A stretch of DNA of 25,634 bases from CAZWUK01 sp964636685 (GTDB lineage Bacteria; Bacillota; Clostridia; Christensenellales; CAG-138). A program made the position numbers and the translations under genes. The stretch is from NCBI GenBank assembly GCA_964636685.1, contig CAZWUK010000028.1, positions 1 to 25,634 on the forward strand, in the 5' to 3' direction. Under the pieces are notes generated by a model. The model was not told where the DNA came from. It ran no database searches and saw nothing but the letters and a program-made list of their open reading frames with translations. This document shows positions 14,766-23,200 of the stretch, piece by piece (position 1 is the stretch's first letter; each line of letters opens with the position of its first letter).

Positions 14766-16101
14766 AGGAATTTCCGGAAAACTTCAGTCCATTTTCAAAA
14801 AGCTGACCGGCAGAGGAAAGCTCAACGAAAAGGAAGTCAAAGAAGCCATGCGCGAGATCAAACTCGCGCTTCTGGAAGCGGACGTCAATTTCCTCGTTGT
14901 AAAGGATTTTATCAAAACCGTGACCGACCGTGCCGTCGGGCAGGAGGTCATGGAGAGCCTGACACCCGGTCAGCAGATCATCAAGATCGTCAACGAAGAA
15001 TTGATGCGTCTGATGGGCGGCAAGGAAGCTAAAATCGAGTTTGGCAGCACGAAGCCTGCCGTGATCCTCATGGCCGGCTTGCAGGGCGCGGGCAAGACCA
15101 CAATGTGTGGCAAGCTTGCGGCACTGCTGAAAAAACAGTACGGAAAATCCCCCATGCTGGTGGCGTGCGACATCTATCGTCCCGCCGCGATCCAGCAGCT
15201 CCAGATCGTTGGCGAAAAGGCGGGGGTTCCCGTATTCGAGCGGGGTACGCAGGATCCGGTCAAGACCGTGCAGGAAGCCATTGTCAAGGCAAACCACGAT
15301 TTTCACGATGTTGTGATCGTGGATACGGCGGGACGTCTGCACATCGACGACGATATGATGGGCGAACTGCGACGGATCTATGACACCCTGCATCCGGCAG
15401 AGACGCTGCTTGTCGTAGACGCGATGACGGGACAGGATGCCGTCAATGTCGCAAAGACCTTTGATGCTTCGATTCCGCTGACCGGCGTGGTTTTGACGAA
15501 GCTCGACGGCGATACGCGCGGCGGTGCGGCGCTTTCGGTGCGCGCGGTCACGGGAAAACCGATCAAGTTTTGCGGTACCGGCGAGAAGCTGACGGACATT
15601 GAGCCGTTCCATCCCGACAGGATGGCGTCGAGAATCCTCGGCATGGGCGATATGCTTTCCCTCATCGAAAAGGCGCAGTCGGCGTTTGATGAGAAAAAAG
15701 CAACCGAGCTTGCGCAGAAGATCACAAAGGACGCCTTTACGCTGGACGATTTTCTCGACCAAATGGAGCAGATGAAGAACATGGGCTCCATGGAGGAGAT
15801 CATGGGCATGATCCCGGGCATGAACGCTTCACAGCTTGGCAACGCGCAGATCGATGAAAAGGCCATGGCGCATACGGCGGCGATCATCCGCTCCATGACC
15901 AAAAAAGAGCGGCAAAATCCCGATGTGCTCAACGCCAGCCGCAGAAAGCGCATTGCGGCGGGCAGCGGCACAAGCGTGCAGGAAGTCAACCGGCTGATGA
16001 ACCAATTCAACGCCACCAAGAAGCTCATGAAGCAGCTTTCCGGCGGCAAGCTGGGTAAGATGAAGCGCGGTCGCCGCGGCGGATTCCCGTTTGGGTTTTA
16101 A
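14755..16101 (+). CDS. ffh: Signal recognition particle protein Ffh (SRP54)
   Basis: A 448-residue SRP GTPase that binds signal peptides and 4.5S/6S RNA and delivers nascent membrane proteins to FtsY. The NG domain has G1 GLQGAGKTT at 108-116, DTAGRLH from residue 190 and TKLDGDTRGG. The methionine-rich M domain starts near residue 300, with the flexible finger loop from about 337 (MEQMKNMGSMEEIMGMIPGM). The RNA-binding helices follow with SRRKRIAAGSGTSVQEVN. The C-terminus is basic and glycine-rich (GKMKRGRRGG). GGGAGG in the end of ylxM serves as ribosome-binding site. A 59-base gap to rpsP shows only a weak 4-bp hairpin. Confidence 0.98.
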   Translation: MAFEGISGKLQSIFKKLTGRGKLNEKEVKEAMREIKLALLEADVNFLVVKDFIKTVTDRAVGQEVMESLTPGQQIIKIVNEELMRLMGGKEAKIEFGSTKPAVILMAGLQGAGKTTMCGKLAALLKKQYGKSPMLVACDIYRPAAIQQLQIVGEKAGVPVFERGTQDPVKTVQEAIVKANHDFHDVVIVDTAGRLHIDDDMMGELRRIYDTLHPAETLLVVDAMTGQDAVNVAKTFDASIPLTGVVLTKLDGDTRGGAALSVRAVTGKPIKFCGTGEKLTDIEPFHPDRMASRILGMGDMLSLIEKAQSAFDEKKATELAQKITKDAFTLDDFLDQMEQMKNMGSMEEIMGMIPGMNASQLGNAQIDEKAMAHTAAIIRSMTKKERQNPDVLNASRRKRIAAGSGTSVQEVNRLMNQFNATKKLMKQLSGGKLGKMKRGRRGGFPFGF

Positions 16102-16160
16102 CTTGCGAAGGACGGTATCTCCGTTTTCGATAGAACAAATTTTATTGGAGGATATTTCAA

Positions 16161-16403
16161 ATGCTGAAGATCAGACTGCGCAGAATGGGCGCAAAGAAGT
16201 CTCCCTATTATCGTATCGTGGTTGCGGATTCCCGCGCGCCTCGCGGCGGTGCTTTTGTCGAGGAAATCGGCTACTACAATCCCCTGACCACGCCCGTCGA
16301 GCTGAAGGTTGACAACGACAAGGCCGCAACCTGGATCAAGAACGGTGCACAGCCCACCGAAACCGTGCGTGCTCTCCTCAAAAAGAGCGGCGCCATCGGT
16401 TGA
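16161..16403 (+). CDS. rpsP: 30S ribosomal protein S16
   Basis: An 80-residue small-subunit protein needed for 30S assembly. The sequence begins LKIRLRRMGAKKSPYYRIVVAD and contains APRGGAFVEEIGYYNP, both diagnostic. GGAGG nine bases upstream of ATG 16161 gives a strong ribosome-binding site. It opens the rpsP-khpA-rimM-trmD-rplS cluster found in many Bacillota. I see no separate promoter, so transcription probably comes from the ylxM promoter. Confidence 0.98.
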   Translation: MLKIRLRRMGAKKSPYYRIVVADSRAPRGGAFVEEIGYYNPLTTPVELKVDNDKAATWIKNGAQPTETVRALLKKSGAIG

Positions 16404-16419
16404 GCGGCAGGGCAGCAGC

Positions 16420-16647
16420 ATGGACGAATTGGTAAAATTTATCGCCAAGTCCCTTGTTGACAATCCGGATGCTGTTGAAGTTGCGACAAAGGAAGACGGC
16501 GAGTACACCGTGATCGAGCTGCACGTTGCACCGGACGATATGGGCAAAGTGATCGGCAGACAGGGGCGTATTGCCAAGGCGATCCGTACCGTTGTCAAGG
16601 CCGCGTCGGTCAAGGACAGCAAGAAGTACATGGTAGAGATCGTTTGA
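16420..16647 (+). CDS. khpA: KH-domain RNA-binding protein KhpA (YlqC)
   Basis: A 75-residue single KH domain. The RNA-binding GxxG loop is GRQG within MGKVIGRQGRIAKAIRTVV. The N-terminal helix MDELVKFIAKSLVDNP is characteristic of this family, which pairs with KhpB/Jag in Gram-positive bacteria and affects cell elongation and RNA regulation. ATG 16420 lies 17 bases after the rpsP stop behind a modest AGGG site. Its stop TGA is embedded in the TTGA that starts rimM, giving a 4-base overlap. Confidence 0.95.
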   Translation: MDELVKFIAKSLVDNPDAVEVATKEDGEYTVIELHVAPDDMGKVIGRQGRIAKAIRTVVKAASVKDSKKYMVEIV

Positions 16648-17162
16648 ACGAGCAGTATTTTAGAATCGGCAGGATCGTGCGCGCCCATGGCGTGCACGGC
16701 GCCGTAAAATTGACGCCGACCACAGACGACAGCAATCGGTTTCGGTTGCTGTCTGATGCGTATTTGGAGGAAAAAGACGCGTTTCGCCCGATCCGCGTGT
16801 TTGACATCGGCGTTCGACCCGATGCTGTGACATTGCGCATCGAGGGCGTGGATACCCCGGAGCAGGCGGAAAAGCTTCGGGATGTTTTTGTGTGCGTGGA
16901 TCGTGCGCATGCTGTCAAGCTTCCGGAGGGCGCTTATTTTGTGGCGGATCTTCTGGGGTGCACGGCGTCCGATACCAATGGCAACACGCTTGGAAAAGTC
17001 ACGGATGTGATGGAAACGGGCGCAAACGACGTCTACGTCATCGACGACGGAAAATGGATGGTTCCTGCGCTCAAGCGCGTGCTGCATATCGTGGACACGG
17101 AAAACGGACAAATCATTTTTGATGCGGACGTACTCCAAGAGGTGGGGCTGCATGAGGATTGA
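16644..17162 (+). CDS. rimM: 16S rRNA processing/ribosome maturation factor RimM
   Basis: A 172-residue factor that binds S19 and helps mature the 30S head. The N-terminal RimM beta-barrel begins YFRIGRIVRAHGVHGAVKL. A PRC-barrel follows from about residue 95, with FVADLLGCTASDTNG, GANDVYVI and the closing KWMVPALKRVL. The start is TTG 16644, overlapping the khpA stop by four bases (TTGA), with GGTAGAG upstream. The first residues MNEQYFRIGRI fit the family, and no later start does. The 3' end overlaps trmD by 11 bases. Confidence 0.95.
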   Translation: MNEQYFRIGRIVRAHGVHGAVKLTPTTDDSNRFRLLSDAYLEEKDAFRPIRVFDIGVRPDAVTLRIEGVDTPEQAEKLRDVFVCVDRAHAVKLPEGAYFVADLLGCTASDTNGNTLGKVTDVMETGANDVYVIDDGKWMVPALKRVLHIVDTENGQIIFDADVLQEVGLHED

Positions 17163-17826
17163 TATTCTGACCCTGTTTCCGGAAATGTTCCCCGGCGTGA
17201 TGGAATCCAGCATGCTGGGACGCGCGCAGCAGAGCGGACTGCTGGACATCCGTGTGCACAATATTCGGGATTATGCCAACAATAAGCACAAAAAGACCGA
17301 CGACTATCCGTTTGGCGGCGGCGCAGGCATGGTGATGATGGTACAGCCGATCTATGACTGTATTGAACACGTGCTCGACGAAAAAAAAGCAAGAAGGATA
17401 TTGCTCTCCCCCCGCGGGAAACGGCTTGATCCCGAGCTTGCGCGAGAATTGTCCGGCGAGGAGCATCTGCTCCTGCTGTGCGGGCATTATGAGGGCGTAG
17501 ACGAGCGTGTGATGACATGTATCGACGAGGAGATCTCCATCGGCGATTATGTGCTGACCGGCGGGGAACTGCCCGCTATGGTGCTTGTAGACTGTCTCAG
17601 CCGCTTTGTACCCGGTGTTCTTGGCAGCAGTGAGAGCGCCGAGGACGAGTCTTTTTCGGAAGGCTTGTTGGAGTATCCCCAGTACACGCGCCCGGCGGAT
17701 TTTCGTGGGATGCAGGTTCCGGAGATATTGCTTTCCGGACACCACGCCAACATCATGAAGTGGCGCAGGCGGCAGGCGATTGAAAAAACCGAGGCGCAGC
17801 GGCCGGATTTGTTGGAAAAAACCTAA
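17152..17826 (+). CDS. trmD: tRNA (guanine37-N1)-methyltransferase TrmD
   Basis: A 224-residue SPOUT-class methyltransferase that methylates G37 next to the anticodon using S-adenosylmethionine, preventing +1 frameshifting. It begins MRIDILTLFPEMF. The trefoil-knot cofactor site is seen in LLCGHYEGVDERV (Gly111 onward) and IGDYVLTGGELPAM. The substrate loop PFGGGAGMVM and the late ESFSEGLLEYPQYTRP are intact. It is slightly short, ending soon after the C-terminal helix. ATG 17152 lies inside the end of rimM, preceded by GAGGTGGGG. Confidence 0.97.
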   Translation: MRIDILTLFPEMFPGVMESSMLGRAQQSGLLDIRVHNIRDYANNKHKKTDDYPFGGGAGMVMMVQPIYDCIEHVLDEKKARRILLSPRGKRLDPELARELSGEEHLLLLCGHYEGVDERVMTCIDEEISIGDYVLTGGELPAMVLVDCLSRFVPGVLGSSESAEDESFSEGLLEYPQYTRPADFRGMQVPEILLSGHHANIMKWRRRQAIEKTEAQRPDLLEKT

Positions 17827-17835
17827 AATTGCACC

Positions 17836-17864
17836 TTGCATTGAATTTTTGCGTATGGTATAAT
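17836..17864 (+). promoter_or_regulatory. Promoter of rplS with extended -10
   Basis: TTGCAT (17836-17841), a 17-base spacer and a perfect TATAAT (17859-17864), with TGG just before it giving an extended -10. It lies ten bases after the trmD stop and allows L19 to be made separately from the upstream cluster. Confidence 0.75.
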
Positions 17865-17870
17865 CGCACT

Positions 17871-17937
17871 CGTGACAATGGGCGGTCCTCTGTTCGATCA
17901 GGACATGAACGCCGATCGAAGAAGGGAGAAAAATTCC
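17871..17937 (+). promoter_or_regulatory. rplS 5' leader with hairpin (candidate L19 autoregulatory leader)
   Basis: About 67 bases separate the predicted transcription start from ATG 17938. GTCCT (17885-17889) and AGGAC (17900-17904) form a 5-bp stem over a 10-base loop, followed by the AGGGAG ribosome-binding site. An L19 leader class is known in Bacillota; whether this one fits its consensus cannot be tested by eye. Confidence 0.4.
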
Positions 17938-18297
17938 ATGTCAGACATCATCAGAGAGCTCGAAAAAGAGCAGGTACGCACCGACCTTCCCAAGCTGGAA
18001 GTTGGTGACAGCGTTCGCGTTTTCGTCAAGGTTGTTGAAGGCAACCGCGAGAGATTGCAGAACTTTGAGGGCACCATCATCAAGATCCAGGGTGGCGGCG
18101 TTCGTCGTTCCTTCACCGTTCGCCGTATTTCCTACGGCATCGGCGTAGAGAGAACCTTCCCCTACAACAGCCCCCGTATCGGCCGCATCGAAGTGGTTCG
18201 CCACGGCGTTGTTCGCCGCGCAAAGCTCTTCTATCTGCGTGATCGCGTCGGTAAGGCTGCGAAGGTTCGTGAGCGCATCGACGAGAAGAAAAACTAA
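17938..18297 (+). CDS. rplS: 50S ribosomal protein L19
   Basis: A 119-residue large-subunit protein at the 30S/50S interface. It begins with a short helix (DIIRELEKEQ) and contains the diagnostic GDSVRVFVKVVEGNRERLQNF split by a turn, FEGTIIKIQG, and the closing RRAKLFYLRDRVGKAAKVRE. The start is ATG 17938, nine bases after AGGGAG; an upstream open stretch to 17872 is leader. A promoter stands before it and a terminator after it, so it is an independent transcription unit within the conserved cluster. Confidence 0.98.
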   Translation: MSDIIRELEKEQVRTDLPKLEVGDSVRVFVKVVEGNRERLQNFEGTIIKIQGGGVRRSFTVRRISYGIGVERTFPYNSPRIGRIEVVRHGVVRRAKLFYLRDRVGKAAKVRERIDEKKN

Positions 18298-18316
18298 GAA
18301 AAACAAGCTTACAAAC

Positions 18317-18353
18317 AAAACCCCGCAGCCTATTCGGCCAAGGGGTTTTTGTT
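18317..18353 (+). terminator. Intrinsic terminator after rplS
   Basis: CCCC (18321-18324) pairs with GGGG (18342-18345), extended outward by A-T pairs and inward by GCC/GGC (18328-18330 with 18336-18338), then five T. It ends just before the rbgA ribosome-binding site. The interrupted stem is weaker than the one after acpP, so partial read-through into rbgA is plausible. Confidence 0.7.
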
Positions 18354-18369
18354 TATCGAAAGGAAATGT

Positions 18370-19242
18370 ATGGTAATTCAGTGGTATCCCGGACATATGG
18401 CCAAGGCCAAAAGAATGTTGCAGGAGAACTTGAAGCTTGTGGATGTGGTGGTAGAGCTGGTGGATGCGCGTGCGCCGGCCGCCTCCCGCAATCCCGATTT
18501 TGACGCGATGTTTCGCGGCAAAGCACGGGTCATCCTGATGAACAAGAGCGATTTGGCAAATAAGGCTTGCTCAGACGCATGGATCGCGGCCTATAAAAAA
18601 CGCGGTATTTTTGCGGCGGGGGTTGTTTCCACAAACAACAGCTGCAAAAAGACGGCGCTGCACCTGATTGAGCTTGCGGCAAAGCCAAAGGTGGAGCGTA
18701 TGCGTGAAAAGGGCGTCCAGAAGGTTGTGCGCGCGATGATCGTCGGGATACCCAACGTAGGCAAGTCCACCTTTATCAATCGGATCGCAGGAGCCAGCCG
18801 CGCGGCGGTGGGCGATAAGCCGGGCGTGACGCGCAGCAAGCAATGGGTCAAGATTACGCCGTATCTGGAATTGATGGATACGCCGGGTCTGCTTTGGCCG
18901 AAGATCGAGGATGAACAGAGCGCCAAGCATTTGGCGTATCTCGGGTCGATCAAGGATGAGATCATGGATACGGAAACGCTTGCCGCATTGATGCTCATGG
19001 AACTGTTGCAAATTACGCCGGATACGGTGATCGCACGCTATGCAAAATTATCAAAGGATGCGACGATCGATACGGTACTCGAGCAAGTAGCCGAAAGCCG
19101 TGGCTTTTTGCTCACTGGCGGCGCAAAGGATACCGAGCGTGCCGCAAAGGTTGCGCTGGACGAATTTCGCGCGGGCAAGCTGGGACGCATTACGCTCGAA
19201 CGCCCGGTGGCGGAGGAGGCGGCTGATGGCGCGGATTCCTGA
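18370..19242 (+). CDS. rbgA: Ribosome biogenesis GTPase RbgA (YlqF)
   Basis: A 290-residue circularly permuted GTPase that promotes late 50S subunit assembly. The permuted motif order is visible: G4 (NKSD) comes first at 58-61, then G1 (GIPNVGKS) at 126-133, then G3 (DTPGL) from 170. The N-terminus IQWYPGHMAKAKR is diagnostic and contains the conserved His used in catalysis. The C-terminal helical domain follows. ATG 18370 has AAAGGA just upstream; an in-frame upstream start at 18349 lies in the terminator T tract and is rejected. The last 17 bases overlap rnhB. Confidence 0.96.
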   Translation: MVIQWYPGHMAKAKRMLQENLKLVDVVVELVDARAPAASRNPDFDAMFRGKARVILMNKSDLANKACSDAWIAAYKKRGIFAAGVVSTNNSCKKTALHLIELAAKPKVERMREKGVQKVVRAMIVGIPNVGKSTFINRIAGASRAAVGDKPGVTRSKQWVKITPYLELMDTPGLLWPKIEDEQSAKHLAYLGSIKDEIMDTETLAALMLMELLQITPDTVIARYAKLSKDATIDTVLEQVAESRGFLLTGGAKDTERAAKVALDEFRAGKLGRITLERPVAEEAADGADS

Positions 19243-19852
19243 AAGCGAGCGGCTCAAAGAGATCACGGCGCTCGACCGTCCGCTCTGGGAAACGAGCGGC
19301 GTTGTGCTGGCAGGCATGGACGAGGTGGGGCGTGGGCCTTTGGCAGGGCCTGTGGTCGTTGGGTGCATCGTTATGCCCAAAGAACCGCTGATTCCGTATG
19401 TAAACGACTCCAAAAAGCTTTCCGAAAAGCGCCGAGAGAGCATTTATGCGTCTTTGCTGGAAACGTCGATTGCCCATGCGACAGGCTGGATATGGCCGGA
19501 TGAGATCGATTGCGTCAACATTTTGGAAGCGACCAAAAAGGCTTTTCAAAAAGCCTTTTCCGAAATGCCTGTGCAGGTTACGGATGTGCTGATCGATGCG
19601 CTGCAAGGTTTGGAAATTCCGGCAAAGCAGCACGTTTATATCCACGGAGACGCGCTTTCCTATTCTATTGCGGCGGCATCGATTTTAGCAAAGGTTGCGC
19701 GTGACCGCTATATGACCGAACAGGATGCTTTGTATCCGCAGTACGGCTTTGCGCGCAACAAGGGCTATGGAACGGCCGAGCATATCGAAGCGATCAAAAA
19801 GTGCGGTCCATGTCCGATCCACCGACGGAGTTTTATTCAAAAATGGATATGA
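19226..19852 (+). CDS. rnhB: Ribonuclease HII
   Basis: A 208-residue endonuclease that cuts the RNA strand of RNA-DNA hybrids and single embedded ribonucleotides. The catalytic acids are in place: Asp32-Glu33 in MDEVGRGPLAG, Asp123 in VLIDAL and Asp141 in HGDALS. NDSKKLSEKRRE and IAAASILAKVARDRYM are also typical. ATG 19226 is chosen because a strong GGAGGAGG lies six bases upstream and the family N-terminus begins near here. It overlaps rbgA by 17 bases and yraN by 10. The order rbgA-rnhB-yraN is common in Bacillota. Confidence 0.96.
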   Translation: MARIPESERLKEITALDRPLWETSGVVLAGMDEVGRGPLAGPVVVGCIVMPKEPLIPYVNDSKKLSEKRRESIYASLLETSIAHATGWIWPDEIDCVNILEATKKAFQKAFSEMPVQVTDVLIDALQGLEIPAKQHVYIHGDALSYSIAAASILAKVARDRYMTEQDALYPQYGFARNKGYGTAEHIEAIKKCGPCPIHRRSFIQKWI

Positions 19853-20199
19853 GCAGCAAAAAAACAGGCGATTGCGGCGAAGCACTCGCCTGCGCGTATT
19901 TGGAGCAAAAAGGACTCGTTCTTCTGGAGCGTAATTATCGCAGCGGACGCAAAGAAATTGATCTGGTCATGCGAGACGGTGAGACGCTGGTATTTGTCGA
20001 GGTCAAGACACGCTCCGGCGTGTTACTTGGCACGCCTGCGGAGGCTGTTGACAGACGAAAACAGAAGAACCTGATCCTTGCGGCAGAGGGGTATCTTGCG
20101 GCGCACGACGGCTTTGAGCGTCCGGCAAGATTTGACGTAGTGGAGGTCTATCTCGACGAGCAACGCATCCATTGGATCCCGAACGCGTTTACGCTTTGA
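19843..20199 (+). CDS. yraN: UPF0102/YraN-family putative endonuclease-fold protein
   Basis: A 118-residue protein of the restriction-endonuclease-like fold whose function is still unclear; the family is usually next to rnhB. The conserved core is present: GEALACAYLEQKG, then RNYRSGRKEIDLVMRDG with the conserved Glu-Ile-Asp, then LVFVEVKTRSG, the typical (D/E)xK motif. Three starts are possible. ATG 19843 has GGAG 12 bases upstream and is preferred. ATG 19849 would give a tight ATGA overlap with the rnhB stop. GTG 19801 would add residues not seen in the family. No terminator follows. Confidence 0.92.
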   Translation: MDMSSKKTGDCGEALACAYLEQKGLVLLERNYRSGRKEIDLVMRDGETLVFVEVKTRSGVLLGTPAEAVDRRKQKNLILAAEGYLAAHDGFERPARFDVVEVYLDEQRIHWIPNAFTL

Positions 20200-20228
20200 T
20201 TGCGCAATTGAGAACCCTGTGCTATCAT
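20200..20228 (+). promoter_or_regulatory. Probable promoter of the GT-C glycosyltransferase-gtrA unit
   Basis: TTGCGC (20200-20205), a 17-base spacer and TATCAT (20223-20228) with TGC before it as an extended -10. The -35 box sits inside a perfect 10-bp palindrome ATTGCGCAAT (20199-20208), which might be an operator. The match to consensus is moderate. Confidence 0.4.
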
Positions 20229-20259
20229 GAAAATATTATAGAAGAAGAAGGGAATCCCA

Positions 20260-23200
20260 GTGCGAAAGCCTTATCGATTTCTTTTGATCGTTCTTTGCCT
20301 GCTACTGCCCGGTATGGCGCTGGCTGAGGGCGACACACTGACGGGAGATAACCTCCTGTATAATGCGGATTTTTCTGTGACTGCGCAAGCGGCGTCGCTG
20401 CCCTCCGGGTGGGAACTGGAGGCTTATGACACAGCTGAGACAGAGGCCGTTACCGTTCTTGAACAGAGCGGAAACTATATTTCAATCAACAACACCGCCG
20501 CAAACGATGCGCGCGTGTGCCAAACGGTTGCCGTGGAACCCTCCACCGGATACCGTCTTAGCGGTCGCGTGCGCACAATCGACGCGGCGGAGGGGAATGG
20601 CGCAACCCTGTCAATCGACAATTATGCGCTCGACGGCACCTATTGCTATTCGGGGAGCATGACCGGCACAAGCGACGGCTGGCAGGATGTTACACTGTAT
20701 TTCAAAACGGGCGTCGATCAAGAGGAGATTCGGGTCGCGCTTCGACTGGGCGGCTATGGAAAAATGTCCTCCGGCACAGCGGATTTTCAACAGGTTGCTC
20801 TGTATCGCTGTGAGAAAACGGATGCGCAATTCATTGATCTTGCAACGCAGAACGGATATAGCAACACACAAACCGATGACGGACAGCTCGACCGGAACAC
20901 GGTGTTTACCGCTATTTTGGGCGTCACCGCTCTGGGCATCGCACTGTATGTGCTGCTATATGTGCTGTTTTTGCGCCATGAACGACCGTTGCTGCGCGAG
21001 GACAGCGCGATGTACGGATTGTGGGTGGTGTTACTCATCGCGCTGCTTGCGCGGATATTGCTTTCTCTTATTTTCTACGGACATCCGACGGACATCAACT
21101 GCTTTATGGCGTGGGGCAATGCCGTGGAGCAGTTTGGCCCGGGAGAATTTTACACGAGCGGTATGTTTGCCGACTATCCGCCGGGATATATGTATGTGCT
21201 GTGGCTGATCGCTGGACTTGGAAAGCTGCTGAATCTCACTTACGGCAGCACAGGCTTTGTATTGCTGTACAAGCTTCCCGCCATTGCGGCGGATCTGGTT
21301 TCCGCCTATCTCGTGTATCGCCTCGCAAAAAGGAACGGCTTGCAGGAGTCGTTTGTGCTCTTGCTTTGCGGGATACTCGCGCTGCATCCGACGCTCATGT
21401 TCGTTTCCGGCGCATGGGGACAGATCGATTCCATTCTTACGCTCGGCCTTGTATTGACCTGCATGCTCCTACAGCGCGGCGGTTATTATCGTGTTGCCGC
21501 AGGCGCGGTATATGGGCTGTCCATCCTGTTCAAACCGCAGGCGCTGATGCTCGGGCCCCTGCTTGCCGTTGCGTTTATCGCGGACATTCCCGGCAAGCAT
21601 TGGAAGAAAAAGCTGCTCACCACCGTGCTTGCGGTCGTTGCCGCGCTTGTGGTGCTGCTGGGGCTTTCCCTGCCGTTTCAGGGAACGCAGGACGGGCCAT
21701 GGTTGATCGAAAAGTATCTTTCCACGACGAGCTCCTATCCGTACGCCAGCATTGAAGCGTTTAATATGGCGGCGCTGCTTGGGGACAACTGGGCGCCGGT
21801 CGCAACGACGGTGCTTGGCGTATCCTATCAGACCTGGGGGACGATTTTCATTGCGCTTGCGGTGGTTCTGGCAGGCGTCGGTTATGTGCTGGCGCGTAAG
21901 AGGAGCAAGGGGGCGCTGTATCTTTCGGGCGCGTTCATGATCGCGATGATCTTCACCTTTGGACACTATATGCACGAGCGGTATCTTTTGCCGGTATTCC
22001 TTCTTCTGCTGATCGCGTATGCGTACTATCGCGACCGAAGGATTCTCGCGATATTCGGCGGCTTTACGTTTGCGTCGCTGCTCAATGTGCTTGCGGCGAT
22101 GTATATCGTGAACCATCAGGACGCGCGCGGCGGATTTTATAACGCGCTTACCGGAATCGGCGCATTCTTTGAGGTGGCGACCTTCCTGTATCTCGCGTTT
22201 GTCAGCTATCGGATTCTGATACAGAATCGGTGTCTTGCCGTTGTTCCCCCACGGGAAGACATAAAGCGCGGCGGTTGGCTTGAAGCTTCGCCGGAGGACG
22301 ACGCAGCTGCAAAAGCCGTTATTTTGCCCGACCCGGTGGATCATAAGCTGCGTTATACCCGCAAGGACTGGATCTTCCTTTTGGGCATTACGCTGATCTA
22401 CGGCGCGGTGGCGTTGTTCAATCTTGGCACAACGTCTGCACCCGAAACGCATTGGAAGAGCCAGACGGCGGGCGAAACGGTAACAATCGAGTTTGACAAG
22501 ACCCATACCGTGTCGTCCTTTTGGGTATACGGTAATATCGAAAACGGCGGCACGTTGCTTTTGACGGCGCCGGACGGACACGAAGAAACGTTTGAGCAGG
22601 TTTACGACGACATGTTCCGCTGGAAGACCGTTCAGACCTCGTTTACGGGGAATACCGTTTCGCTGCAGCTCTATTCGGGCGGACTTGATCTCAACGAGAT
22701 TGCTTTCTTTGATGAGACGGGCGCTTTGATTCCCGCAAAGGTCGTCGGCGGCACGGACGCACAGAATAACCTTCTGGATGAGCAGGATACCGTGCCGGCG
22801 TATTCGTCGTATTATAACGGCATGTACTTTGACGAACTGTACCATGCCCGCACGGCTTATGAGCATTTGCACAATCTCAAGCCCTATGAAAACTCGCATC
22901 CGCCGCTCGGGAAGATCATCATCATGCTGGGCGTTGCGATATTCGGCATGAACCCGCTGGGCTGGCGCATCATGGGGGCGCTGTTTGGCGTTGCGATGCT
23001 GCCGGTATTGTATGCGCTGGCAAAGCGTATTTTTAAACGCTCGGATTATGCGCTTGTGACGACGGCGCTGTTCGCGTTTGATTTCATGCACTTTACGCAG
23101 ACGCGCATTGCCACAATTGACGTATTCGCGGTGTTTTTCATCCTGCTGATGTACTACTATATGTATCAGTATATCTGCATGGACTTTTTCACCGACGGAC

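Noticed and set aside
13044..15762. Long - strand open frames under ftsY, ylxM and ffh (about 526 and 477 residues)
   Set aside because: Antisense shadows of highly conserved GTPase genes; no ribosome-binding site or protein family supports them.
16102..16160. A possible terminator between ffh and rpsP (ACGG-TATCT-CCGT)
   Set aside because: The stem is only four strong pairs with a short interrupted T tract, too weak to call.
17825..17850. A possible terminator after trmD (AAAATT...AATTTTT)
   Set aside because: The stem is six A-T pairs over a 13-base loop and overlaps the rplS promoter; unlikely to terminate transcription.
19801..19842. An N-terminally longer YraN starting at GTG 19801
   Set aside because: It would lie wholly within the rnhB end and add residues (RSMSDPPTEFYSK) that are not part of the conserved family start; a GGAG site supports ATG 19843.
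21469..23091. A 540-residue open frame on the - strand inside the GT-C gene
   Set aside because: Its product is Arg/His/Gln-rich low-quality sequence without motifs, and the + strand frame carries a signal peptide, membrane helices and PMT motifs.
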